A DNA stretch of 6,922 nt from an uncultured Petrimonas sp. (lineage in GTDB: Bacteria > Bacteroidota > Bacteroidia > Bacteroidales > Dysgonomonadaceae): contig CAKTUP010000105.1 of assembly GCA_934621705.1 (NCBI GenBank), forward strand, positions 1 to 6,922. The letters run 5' to 3'. This document shows positions 1-5,789 of this stretch, piece after piece (position 1 is the stretch's first letter; each line of letters begins with the position of its first letter). The notes under the pieces were generated by a model that did not search any database, was not told where the DNA came from, and saw nothing but the letters and a program-made list of their open reading frames with translations. The position numbers and the translations under genes are program-made.

Positions 1-701
1 AGTACTTGTTCGTTTTTATCCACCGCGAAATACTCGGCGGCGGTCAACGCCATATCGGGAACAAGCAATCGCTCAACAGCAGGGTTCTCGGTGGTGTTCA
101 TAAAACTGATGATGCGGTCGAGCGCACCGGCGTTGCTGAACACGTTTTTGTAATACAGGTAATCGTCGTTGGTCATCCCCATTCCGCCGAGAATAATTTT
201 ATCGGCTTTGGCGCGTAACGCTACCGTTGCCATTACCTGGTTGAACGGTTGGTCGGGGTCGGCAAAGAACGGAATTTTTTGTCCCGATACAAGCGTGTTG
301 TTCAGGTCGATCCCCGAAATACCTGTAGCTATAAGTTCCGACGGCTGTTTTCTTCGAACCGGATTTACCGATGGCCCACCAATCTGGCGTTCTTCCCCTT
401 CTGTGATCGGGCCGCCGTCAATGGGGTCGCCGTAGGCGTTGAAGAAACGTCCGGCAAGTTGGTCGCCCACTTTCAGTGAAGGGGCTTTTCCGAGAAAAAC
501 TACTTCGGCATTGGTAGGAATTCCTTCCGTTCCCTCGAAAATTTGCAAGGTAACTTCGTCATTGATGATTTTCACCACCTGAGCCAATCGTCCGTCAACG
601 GTTGCCAGCTCATCGTAACCCACATCGGTGGCTTTTACAGAGCACGTGGCTTTAGTGATCTGCGTAATCTTTGTGTATATTTTTTGAAATGCTTTTGCCA
701 T
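1..701 (-). CDS. ntpB: V/A-type ATPase subunit B, 3' end cut by window edge
   Basis: This is the nucleotide-binding but non-catalytic B subunit of the A3B3 head of a V/A-type ATPase, a cytoplasmic part of the rotary pump at the inner membrane. Reading back from the ATG at 701-699 gives 233 codons (MAKAFQKIYTKITQI...) and the frame is still open at position 1, so roughly the last half is missing. Family features seen: an N-terminal beta-barrel with GRFFNAYGDPIDGG (about 84-97), then SGIDLNNTLVSGQKIPFF (about 129-146), where a P-loop would sit but no GxxxxGK(T/S) is present, as usual for B subunits. Next comes GGMGMTNDDYLYY (172-184), and then NPAVERLLVPDMALTAAEY (206-224), which is strongly diagnostic. 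The gene starts 17 bases after the stop of subunit A, so the two are surely co-transcribed and probably translationally coupled. There is no clear Shine-Dalgarno sequence. Identity is firm; the C-terminal part cannot be judged. Confidence 0.95.
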   Translation of the reverse strand, partial: MAKAFQKIYTKITQITKATCSVKATDVGYDELATVDGRLAQVVKIINDEVTLQIFEGTEGIPTNAEVVFLGKAPSLKVGDQLAGRFFNAYGDPIDGGPITEGEERQIGGPSVNPVRRKQPSELIATGISGIDLNNTLVSGQKIPFFADPDQPFNQVMATVALRAKADKIILGGMGMTNDDYLYYKNVFSNAGALDRIISFMNTTENPAVERLLVPDMALTAAEYFAVDKNEQV

Positions 702-718
702 AATTTTGTCGGTTGTGC

Positions 719-2476
719 TTACTTGTTTTCCTGTTTATTTTTGAGCAATTCGTCCAACTGAGCGCGATATTCGTTAAATCTATCCGAGTTGAATTCGGAA
801 TAGTTCATTTGCCGGCAAACGTTGATCAGTTGCTTGAAATATTCCGCCACTTTGTTGAAATTATCGAACTCGAATTCCGTGCGGCACATATCCACCACCA
901 TATCCAGAATGTATTTCTGGCGCTCGATGGGCGTTACCGAATCGATTTCGTCGAAGGCGTCTTGCTGCAGAATAACAAAATCTATCAATTCCGATTTCCA
1001 AAAAGTGATGTGATATTCAACCGGAACACCATCGTCACCCAAGATATTTATTTGCTCCGCAATTTCTTTTCCGCGCAGCAGACGGGTTTTAATGTCGTTC
1101 ACTTTCGATGTCCAGTCGTCGGAAATTTCCTCAGCGATATATTCTTCGAATTCAGGATATTCGATGTATTTGGAGTACGATTCTATCGGGTTGATGGCCG
1201 GATATCGTTTTCTGTCGGCACGATCCTGTTCCAGCGCATAATAACAGCGAGCCACTTTTTTGGTGTTTTCGGTAACGGGTTCTTTCAGGTTACCGCCGGC
1301 AGGCGACACAGTTCCGATAAACGTGATGGAACCTTCCCGGCCGTTATTAAGCGTAACGTGGCCGGCACGTCCGTAGAAGTTGGAGATAATTGCCGATAAG
1401 TCCATAGGAAAAGCATCGGGACCGGGAAGTTCTTCCAGGCGGTTACTCATTTCGCGCAACGCTTGTGCCCAACGCGAGGTGGAGTCGGCCATCAGCAACA
1501 CTTTCAATCCCATAGAGCGATAATACTCGCCAATGGTCATCGCCGTGTAAACCGACGCTTCGCGCGCGGCAACCGGCATGTTTGAAGTGTTGGCCACGAT
1601 AATGGTACGCTCCATCAGTTTGCGGCCGGTGTGCGGGTCGTCAAGCTCGGGGAACTCGGTAAAGATTTCCACCACTTCGTTGGCACGCTCGCCACAGGCG
1701 GCAATGATAACGATGTCTGCTTCGGCCTGTTTCGAAATGGCGTGCTGCAACACCGTTTTTCCGGTTCCGAAAGCGCCGGGAATAAATCCGGTTCCACCTT
1801 CAACAATCGGATTCAGTGTGTCTATGGTGCGCACGCCGGTTTCGAGGAGTTTAAACGGGCGCGGTTTTTCCTTGTAAAGCGTAACGGGTACTTTCACCGG
1901 CCATCGCTGAATCATATTCAGTTTGTGTTCCGTTCCGTTTTTATCTTCAATCACGGCGATGGTGTGAAAGATGTTATATTCGCCTTCGGGCACGATGTTT
2001 TTTATGGTATATTCACCGGTCATTGCAAACGGAACCATGATTTTGTGGGGCTGGAAGTTTTCGTCCACTTCGCCCAGCCACGCTCCGCCGGAAACGTTGT
2101 CGCCCACTTCGGCAATGGGTTTGAAACTCCACAGTTTCTCCTCATCGAGCGGAAAAGTGTATTGCCCTCTTTTCAGGAAAACGCCGTCCATTTTATCGAG
2201 GTCGTTCTCAAGGCCGTCCAAATTTCGTTCAAGAAGTCCCGGGCCAAGCACTACTTCGAGCATGTGTCCCTGGAATTCCACTTCGGCGCCCACTTTGAGT
2301 CCGCGCGTACTTTCGAAAACCTGGACATACACGTTTTTGCCGATAACCTTGATAACCTCCGACATCAATTTGGTGCCGTCAAGATTGATGTAAGCAATTT
2401 CATTCTGCGCAACGGGCCCATCTACTTCCACAATTACCAAGTTGGAAATGATACCCTTTACTGTTCCTTTTGTCAT
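719..2476 (-). CDS. ntpA: V/A-type ATPase catalytic subunit A
   Basis: This is the catalytic subunit of the rotary V/A-type ATPase, which hydrolyses ATP (or makes it, depending on the organism) and couples this to H+ or Na+ movement through the membrane ring. At 585 residues it is full length for the family. Domains in order: an N-terminal beta-barrel (about 1-70); the A-specific bulge region (about 110-190, including FKPIAEVGDNVSGG); and the nucleotide-binding domain with P-loop GAFGTGKT (234-241, lysine 240), CGERANE carrying the presumed catalytic glutamate 263, Walker B LLMAD (327-331) followed by STSRWAQALREMS, and TVSPAGGNLKEPVTENT (389-405). A helical C-terminal domain ends in lysine-rich KNKQENK. 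The ATG at 2476 gives MTKGTVKGII, the expected start of the barrel. It lies 117 bases after the DUF2764 gene, in a gap holding heptamer repeats, and 17 bases before subunit B. All catalytic residues are present, so it should be active. The direction of catalysis and the coupling ion cannot be told here. Confidence 0.97.
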   Translation of the reverse strand: MTKGTVKGIISNLVIVEVDGPVAQNEIAYINLDGTKLMSEVIKVIGKNVYVQVFESTRGLKVGAEVEFQGHMLEVVLGPGLLERNLDGLENDLDKMDGVFLKRGQYTFPLDEEKLWSFKPIAEVGDNVSGGAWLGEVDENFQPHKIMVPFAMTGEYTIKNIVPEGEYNIFHTIAVIEDKNGTEHKLNMIQRWPVKVPVTLYKEKPRPFKLLETGVRTIDTLNPIVEGGTGFIPGAFGTGKTVLQHAISKQAEADIVIIAACGERANEVVEIFTEFPELDDPHTGRKLMERTIIVANTSNMPVAAREASVYTAMTIGEYYRSMGLKVLLMADSTSRWAQALREMSNRLEELPGPDAFPMDLSAIISNFYGRAGHVTLNNGREGSITFIGTVSPAGGNLKEPVTENTKKVARCYYALEQDRADRKRYPAINPIESYSKYIEYPEFEEYIAEEISDDWTSKVNDIKTRLLRGKEIAEQINILGDDGVPVEYHITFWKSELIDFVILQQDAFDEIDSVTPIERQKYILDMVVDMCRTEFEFDNFNKVAEYFKQLINVCRQMNYSEFNSDRFNEYRAQLDELLKNKQENK

Positions 2477-2593
2477 ACTTATTATGTTTGTACTAATATT
2501 TTATTTCGATGGAGATTTTTGAATCAAGAACCAAGAGCAATGACAGACGATAAGACACTCAAAACTCATAACTTATAACTCAAAACTAATTCT
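2477..2593. other. Gap between DUF2764 gene and ntpA
   Basis: This 117-base gap inside the ATPase operon has no open frame that resembles a protein. Its right part is a heptamer repeat array (2557-2591) that overlaps a possible internal promoter. The remaining stretch next to the ntpA start is AT-rich and shows no recognisable Shine-Dalgarno sequence. Confidence 0.6.
2557..2591 (+). repeat. Degenerate 7-base tandem repeat, ACTCAWA type
   Basis: Five units follow each other in exact 7-base register on the plus strand: ACTCAAA, ACTCATA, ACTTATA, ACTCAAA, ACTAATT. The first four agree at five or more positions with ACTCAWA and the last is degraded. The array lies directly after the stop codon of the DUF2764 gene and about 80 bases before the ntpA start, so it is transcribed as part of the operon (as the complement, TWTGAGT units). 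The same kind of unit recurs at 5743-5784. The function is unknown. Confidence 0.75.
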
Positions 2594-2608
2594 CTATTCT
2601 TCCGGCAA
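2581..2608 (-). promoter_or_regulatory. Possible internal promoter for ntpA-ntpB
   Basis: On the minus strand, TAGTTTTG (2588 to 2581) fits the Bacteroidetes -7 box TAnnTTTG. A TTG lies 17 bases upstream (2608 to 2606), inside the end of the DUF2764 gene. The expected transcription start is near 2575, giving a leader of roughly 100 bases before ntpA. The -7 box falls within the heptamer array, so the match could be a by-product of the repeat. This is a pattern match only. Confidence 0.3.
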
Positions 2609-3442
2609 TTTCACGTCGCTTTTCAATCCTTCGATCAATTCGCGGAAAACGCGTTCGCCTTCTTCGGCATTCAAACTTACCCAACGTTCCAGAATCTGGA
2701 GTTTGCAGAGGTAAGCAAAAATATATTCGATGTTGAAATAATCGAAAACGGTATTTTCTTCGAGCCAGTCCCAGCGGAATTTATCTATTTTCCGCTCGCG
2801 TTCGTAAATGTCTGTTTCTTCGGAAAGCCGCAGGACAGTTTCGTAGATTTCGAGTTCCTGGCTCAGCCCAAAATCGCGGGCGGTAACGTTTTCGCGGATA
2901 ATTTTGGCCACCGGATTGTTTCCGACAACCACGCGGGCTATGTCCAATCCATATTTTCTTGCATATATTGCCGACAGCAAATTCCCGATATTCAAATTCA
3001 GCTCAAACCAGCGGGACATAAGCGAATTTTTCACGTCTATGCCGTAATCCATATACAGAGACGACATCAGATCTTCCCACAATTTATTTTCGGCCTGGGC
3101 GTCTTCGTCCAGCCACGTTCTGATGAACTTTTCGTGAAAAGCCGGTATCTTTTTGTTTTTCAGCGGTAGGTCTTCCTTGATTCTTCCGATCGTTTCCTGA
3201 ATTTCTTCGCGCGAAATAGTACCCATCGCGTTCAACTCGACATCTTTATTTTTCAGTAAATTAAGAAGATTATCGTTGTCGTATTTCAGGAAGTACTTTT
3301 TCAGCAGCCGTTTGTCGTCGGATTTGAGTTCATCATCGAGCATGAGTTTGAACTCTTCCACGGTAAACGGAAGTTTCATACTGTCGAAAGAAAAATCGGG
3401 CAAACCTGCTATAAAACAGTAATATTGGTGTTTAAAAAGCAT
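2594..3442 (-). CDS. DUF2764 family protein of the V-type ATPase operon, putative subunit C/d counterpart
   Basis: This 282-residue, strongly charged, mainly helical protein has no signal peptide and no membrane segment. The N-terminus (QYYCFIAGLPDFSF, about 6-19) and its place between subunits E and A match the DUF2764 family, found at this spot in V-type ATPase operons of Bacteroidetes and chlamydiae (CT309 in Chlamydia trachomatis, as I recall). No classical subunit C gene is visible in the window. Two stretches are compatible with an all-helical C/d-like fold: NLNIGNLLSAIYARKYGLD (149-167), and the C-terminal FDYFNIEYIFAYLCKLQILE (233-252). C/d joins the central rotor stalk to the membrane ring. 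That role is my inference; membership of the ATPase complex is likely from context. The ATG at 3442 is preceded by AAGGA at only three bases' spacing, a weak ribosome site. The gene lies 136 bases after ntpE and 117 bases before ntpA, both unusually wide gaps for a complex operon. Confidence 0.85.
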   Translation of the reverse strand: MLFKHQYYCFIAGLPDFSFDSMKLPFTVEEFKLMLDDELKSDDKRLLKKYFLKYDNDNLLNLLKNKDVELNAMGTISREEIQETIGRIKEDLPLKNKKIPAFHEKFIRTWLDEDAQAENKLWEDLMSSLYMDYGIDVKNSLMSRWFELNLNIGNLLSAIYARKYGLDIARVVVGNNPVAKIIRENVTARDFGLSQELEIYETVLRLSEETDIYERERKIDKFRWDWLEENTVFDYFNIEYIFAYLCKLQILERWVSLNAEEGERVFRELIEGLKSDVKLPEE

Positions 3443-3578
3443 AAATCCTTTTGGGTTTGTAATTCGGTAGATATTCAGTAGATATTCGGTTGTAATTCGG
3501 TCGTTTTGATGATGTACTCAACGCCGCAACGAATTACGCGAACGCAGTGAGCAAATTACCACTGAATTACTATTGATA
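3443..3578. other. Gap between ntpE and DUF2764 gene
   Basis: This 136-base gap has no gene. It holds an 11-base tandem repeat (3462-3505) and several copies of the word GAATTAC or its complement. GTAATTCG at 3492-3499 is exactly inverted as CGAATTAC at 3530-3537. GTAATTCGGT at 3492-3501 is inverted with one mismatch at 3561-3570. The operon mRNA could therefore fold into a hairpin here, with a loop of about 30 or 59 bases. No T-run that would make it an intrinsic terminator is seen, and no exact minus-strand TAnnTTTG box. Confidence 0.6.
3462..3505 (+). repeat. Degenerate 11-base tandem repeat, ATTCGGTNGNT type
   Basis: Four units lie in exact 11-base register: ATTCGGTAGAT, ATTCAGTAGAT, ATTCGGTTGTA, ATTCGGTCGTT. 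The first two differ at one position; all share ATTCNGT. GTAATTCGG occurs at 3459-3467 and again at 3492-3500, three periods apart. The array lies within the operon, about 20 bases upstream of the DUF2764 start. Its ATTCGG core resembles the ACTCG core of the heptamer arrays elsewhere in the window, but a common origin is only a guess. Confidence 0.65.
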
Positions 3579-4169
3579 TCAATTAAAAAGTAGTTTTTGT
3601 ATTTGCGGGCGCAGGAATTCGCGGAAATATTCAATAAATTCTTCTTCGCCGAACTTCACCCGGTAGGAACCGTCTTCGGGAGATAAAACGAAGCCGGTTT
3701 TCAATCCGTTCACGGATTCAATCTTCAGGCCTTTGTCGAGCAGGTTTTTGGCATTTCCGGAAATGTATTTTTTTAATTCATCGGAACTTTCCACTCCAAT
3801 TTTCAGTGTTTCGTTTTTCGACCAGTTTTGTACCAGATCGGCGATCAGTTTTTGCATGAAAGTTTTGTCTTCCACGGCAGCTTTCACGTTGGATGCCGAT
3901 AACTTATCGGTAACCAGGTTGGTGATTTCGCTTTTCAGCGCTTCGGCCGCCTGAGATGCAAAAAGTTTCAGTTCCGACTCGGTGTTGCTTTTCAACTCGC
4001 CGGTTTCTTTTTTTGCCGATGAAACAATCTGTTCGGCTTCCTTTTTTGCGTCTTCCACAATTTGGTCGCGCATCGCCTTTGCTTGGGCAATGATTTTATC
4101 GGCTTCTTCTTTTCCTTTTTCTACTCCTTCCGCGTAGAGTTTCGAGGTGAGTTCCTGAATTTTGTCCAT
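3579..4169 (-). CDS. ntpE: V/A-type ATPase subunit E (peripheral stalk)
   Basis: Subunit E forms the peripheral stalk (stator) that keeps the A3B3 head from turning with the rotor. The protein is 196 residues, normal for the family. Residues about 8-90 form a long charged helix rich in A, K, E and Q (for example EEADKIIAQAKAMRDQIVED, 21-40), expected to be a right-handed coiled coil. The C-terminal globular domain (about 95-196) contains GFVLSPEDGSYRVKFGEEEF (159-178) and ends in FREFLRPQIQKLLFN, the typical E-subunit tail. The ATG at 4169 is preceded by an A-rich leader without a Shine-Dalgarno sequence. This is the first gene of the operon, with a candidate promoter about 60 bases upstream. 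The usual coiled-coil partner, subunit G/H, is not found next to it. The low-complexity helix makes similarity by composition possible, but the C-terminal domain and the context settle the call. Confidence 0.93.
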   Translation of the reverse strand: MDKIQELTSKLYAEGVEKGKEEADKIIAQAKAMRDQIVEDAKKEAEQIVSSAKKETGELKSNTESELKLFASQAAEALKSEITNLVTDKLSASNVKAAVEDKTFMQKLIADLVQNWSKNETLKIGVESSDELKKYISGNAKNLLDKGLKIESVNGLKTGFVLSPEDGSYRVKFGEEEFIEYFREFLRPQIQKLLFN

Positions 4170-4230
4170 ATATTTTTTCTGTTATTGAGCAATAAAGTTA
4201 GTCGCTAATTGGTTTCCAAGTTTTAATAAG

Positions 4231-4258
4231 CAAAGATATAAAAAGAAAGATAAACAAA
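4231..4258 (-). promoter_or_regulatory. Candidate promoter of the V-type ATPase operon
   Basis: On the minus strand, TATCTTTG (4238 to 4231) matches the Bacteroidetes -7 box TAnnTTTG exactly. TTTG (4258 to 4255) lies 16 bases upstream as a -33 box, slightly closer than the usual 17-23 bases. Transcription would start near 4224 and give a leader of about 55 bases before ntpE. The A/T-run DNA just upstream (about 4259-4280) fits an active promoter. No operator is recognised. Confidence 0.55.
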
Positions 4259-4336
4259 AAAAATATTTTCTTTTTATTTTTCAACGATAATCTCTTCTAA
4301 CAAAATACTTTTTTTATCCGTGTCAATGTTTTGTAT

Positions 4337-4344
4337 TATTTTTG
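4337..4344 (+). promoter_or_regulatory. -7 box of the MATE gene, probably giving a leaderless mRNA
   Basis: TATTTTTG matches the Bacteroidetes -7 box TAnnTTTG and ends only five bases before the ATG at 4350. Transcription from it should begin at or within a few bases of that ATG. No TTG lies at the right distance upstream for a -33 box; only a T-run (4309-4315) is there. The box also argues against the upstream GTG (4320) and ATG (4326) starts, because both would lie upstream of the transcript's 5' end. Confidence 0.5.
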
Positions 4345-4349
4345 CAGCC

Positions 4350-5660
4350 ATGGACAAAAAAATCTTTCGGCTTGCCGTTCCCAATATTATCACAAACATT
4401 ACCGTTCCGCTGCTTGGGATGATAGATATCGCCATTGCGGGACACCTGGGATCGGCAGTTTATATTGGCGCCATTGCGCTGGGAGCCAATATTTTCAACA
4501 TGATTTACTGGAATTTCGGGTTCATCCGGATGAGTTCGAGCGGATTTGCCGCGCAGGCTTACGGCGCACGCAATTTCACGGAAGCCATGAACGTGCTCAT
4601 ACGCTCGCTTATGGTGGGCGTGGGAATTGGTTTGCTGATCGTGTTGCTGCAATTTCCGATTGAGAAATTCGCGTTGAGCCTGATAAAATCGGGTGCCGAA
4701 AGTAAAAATGCAGTAGAAACTTATTTCCGGATTTGTGTGTGGAGCGCTCCGGCAGTGCTCGGCACGTACGCGTTTAAAGGATTTTTTATCGGAATGCAGA
4801 ATGCAAAAACCCCGATGATTATTGCTATTATCAACAACTTATTGAATATTGTGCTGAGCCTTTTGTTTGTTTTCGGATTCGGGATGAAGGTAAAAGGAAT
4901 TGCTCTTGGAACAATGCTTTCGCAGGTAATTACGTTTGTTATCTGTATTCTGATGTGGAACAGATTCTACGGCAGATTGAAAAAATACATTGTAAAAGCA
5001 ACTATTTTTGATGCGGTTGCCATCCGTTCTTTCTTCAAAGTGAATGGCGATGTTTTTGTACGGACTTTCCTGCTGACTTTGGTTACAACATTCTTCACTT
5101 TCGTATCGTCGGGAATGGGCGATATGATTTTGGCCGCCAATGCTCTGTTGATGCAGTTTTTTATGCTTTTCTCCTATTTTATGGACGGGTTTGCCTATGC
5201 CGGCGAAGCGCTGACGGGAAGATACGTTGGCGCAAACAACAAAGTCTTACTCGCCCGAATGCTAAAGAGATTGTTTTTCTGGGGATTTGTTGTAAGCGCT
5301 GCATCGGTAGTGATTTACCTGTTTTTCCCCAATCAGATCCTGCAAATTCTCACCAACGATAACGCAGTAATCGAGACCACCAAATCGTTTCTTTTCTGGA
5401 CGGTGCTTATCCCGATCACCGGCTTTGCCGCCTTTCTTTGGGACGGTATTTTTATCGGCGCAACGGCATCGAAGGAAATGCGCAACGCAATGGTGTTTTC
5501 TGCCGTTGTTTTCTTTATCTGCTATTACATTGCCACGCCCATAATGGGAAACAACGGATTGTGGCTGGCGTTTATTTTATATTTATCCGTTCGTGGAATT
5601 ACGCAAACAATTTGGGCGAAAAAGGCGTTGTTTCAGAAAAAGGTAGCCCGTATCACTTAA
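4350..5660 (+). CDS. MATE family efflux transporter, DinF subfamily
   Basis: This is an inner-membrane multidrug/toxic-compound antiporter of the MATE family, which exports cationic or other organic compounds in exchange for Na+ or H+. It has 436 residues from the chosen start, the usual size, and about 12 hydrophobic segments arranged as two halves. DinF-type marks are NIITNITVPLLGMIDIAIAGHLG (about 12-34, with the conserved aspartate of TM1), FAAQAYGA (66-73), DGFAYAGEALTGRYVGA in the second half, and WDGIFIGATASKEMRNAM near the C-terminus. The frame extends upstream to a GTG at 4320, but those ten codons (MSMFCIIFAA) overlap the -7 box. The ATG at 4350 gives MDKKIFRLAVPNII, the normal family N-terminus, so I use it. 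It is divergent from the ATPase operon, and the LOG-like gene follows in the same direction. The substrate and coupling ion cannot be read from the sequence. Confidence 0.93.
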   Translation: MDKKIFRLAVPNIITNITVPLLGMIDIAIAGHLGSAVYIGAIALGANIFNMIYWNFGFIRMSSSGFAAQAYGARNFTEAMNVLIRSLMVGVGIGLLIVLLQFPIEKFALSLIKSGAESKNAVETYFRICVWSAPAVLGTYAFKGFFIGMQNAKTPMIIAIINNLLNIVLSLLFVFGFGMKVKGIALGTMLSQVITFVICILMWNRFYGRLKKYIVKATIFDAVAIRSFFKVNGDVFVRTFLLTLVTTFFTFVSSGMGDMILAANALLMQFFMLFSYFMDGFAYAGEALTGRYVGANNKVLLARMLKRLFFWGFVVSAASVVIYLFFPNQILQILTNDNAVIETTKSFLFWTVLIPITGFAAFLWDGIFIGATASKEMRNAMVFSAVVFFICYYIATPIMGNNGLWLAFILYLSVRGITQTIWAKKALFQKKVARIT

Positions 5661-5681
5661 TGACAATAAAGTAATGTAACG

Positions 5682-5723
5682 ACCTTAAAGTTTTGATAAA
5701 CTATAGGATTTTGATCTTAAGGT
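5682..5723 (+). other. Nested inverted repeat after the MATE gene
   Basis: ACCTTAA (5682-5688) pairs with TTAAGGT (5717-5723). Inside this, AGTTT (5689-5693) pairs with AAACT (5698-5702) around a TGAT loop. TTTTGAT also occurs as a direct repeat at 5691-5697 and 5709-5715. No T-run follows the outer stem, so this is not a standard intrinsic terminator. It could be an mRNA 3'-end structure or a protein-binding site. The stems are AT-rich and chance occurrence is possible. Confidence 0.35.
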
Positions 5724-5742
5724 TCAATAACCGGGCTAACTA

Positions 5743-5784
5743 ACTCGTAACTCGAAACTCGCAACCCGTACCTCGCAACTCAAA
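5743..5784 (+). repeat. Degenerate 7-base tandem repeat, ACTCGNA type
   Basis: Six units in exact 7-base register: ACTCGTA, ACTCGAA, ACTCGCA, ACCCGTA, CCTCGCA, ACTCAAA. Most of the variation is at position six of the unit. The array ends six bases before the ATG of the LOG-like gene, so it forms the final part of that gene's leader or ribosome-binding region. The last unit, ACTCAAA, is identical to units of the array at 2557-2591, on the same strand. Repeat-number change here would alter the leader but not the reading frame of the protein. Confidence 0.8.
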
Positions 5785-5789
5785 AAAAT

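Noticed and set aside
408..443. Lack of a P-loop in subunit B near residues 86-146 as a possible defect
   Set aside because: B subunits of V/A-type ATPases normally lack a full Walker A motif, so this is not a lesion.
713..1399. Plus-strand open frame of 228 codons opposite ntpA
   Set aside because: It lies wholly antisense to the well-supported catalytic subunit A gene, its protein looks like no family, and it arises from the codon bias of the real gene.
1631..2578. Plus-strand open frame of 315 codons opposite ntpA
   Set aside because: It is the mirror frame of the conserved ATPase gene, rich in F, H and N as such shadows are here, and runs through the repeat array without a plausible start signal.
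4320..4349. Ten-codon upstream extension of the MATE gene from GTG at 4320
   Set aside because: These codons overlap the TATTTTTG promoter box, and the family N-terminus begins at the ATG at 4350.
5682..5723. Intrinsic terminator after the MATE gene
   Set aside because: The stem is AT-rich and no T-run follows it, so it was recorded only as an inverted repeat.
5743..5784. Heptamer array as a possible CRISPR or origin iteron cluster
   Set aside because: Units are only seven bases, contiguous and without spacers; no cas, rep or dnaA-like gene is near.
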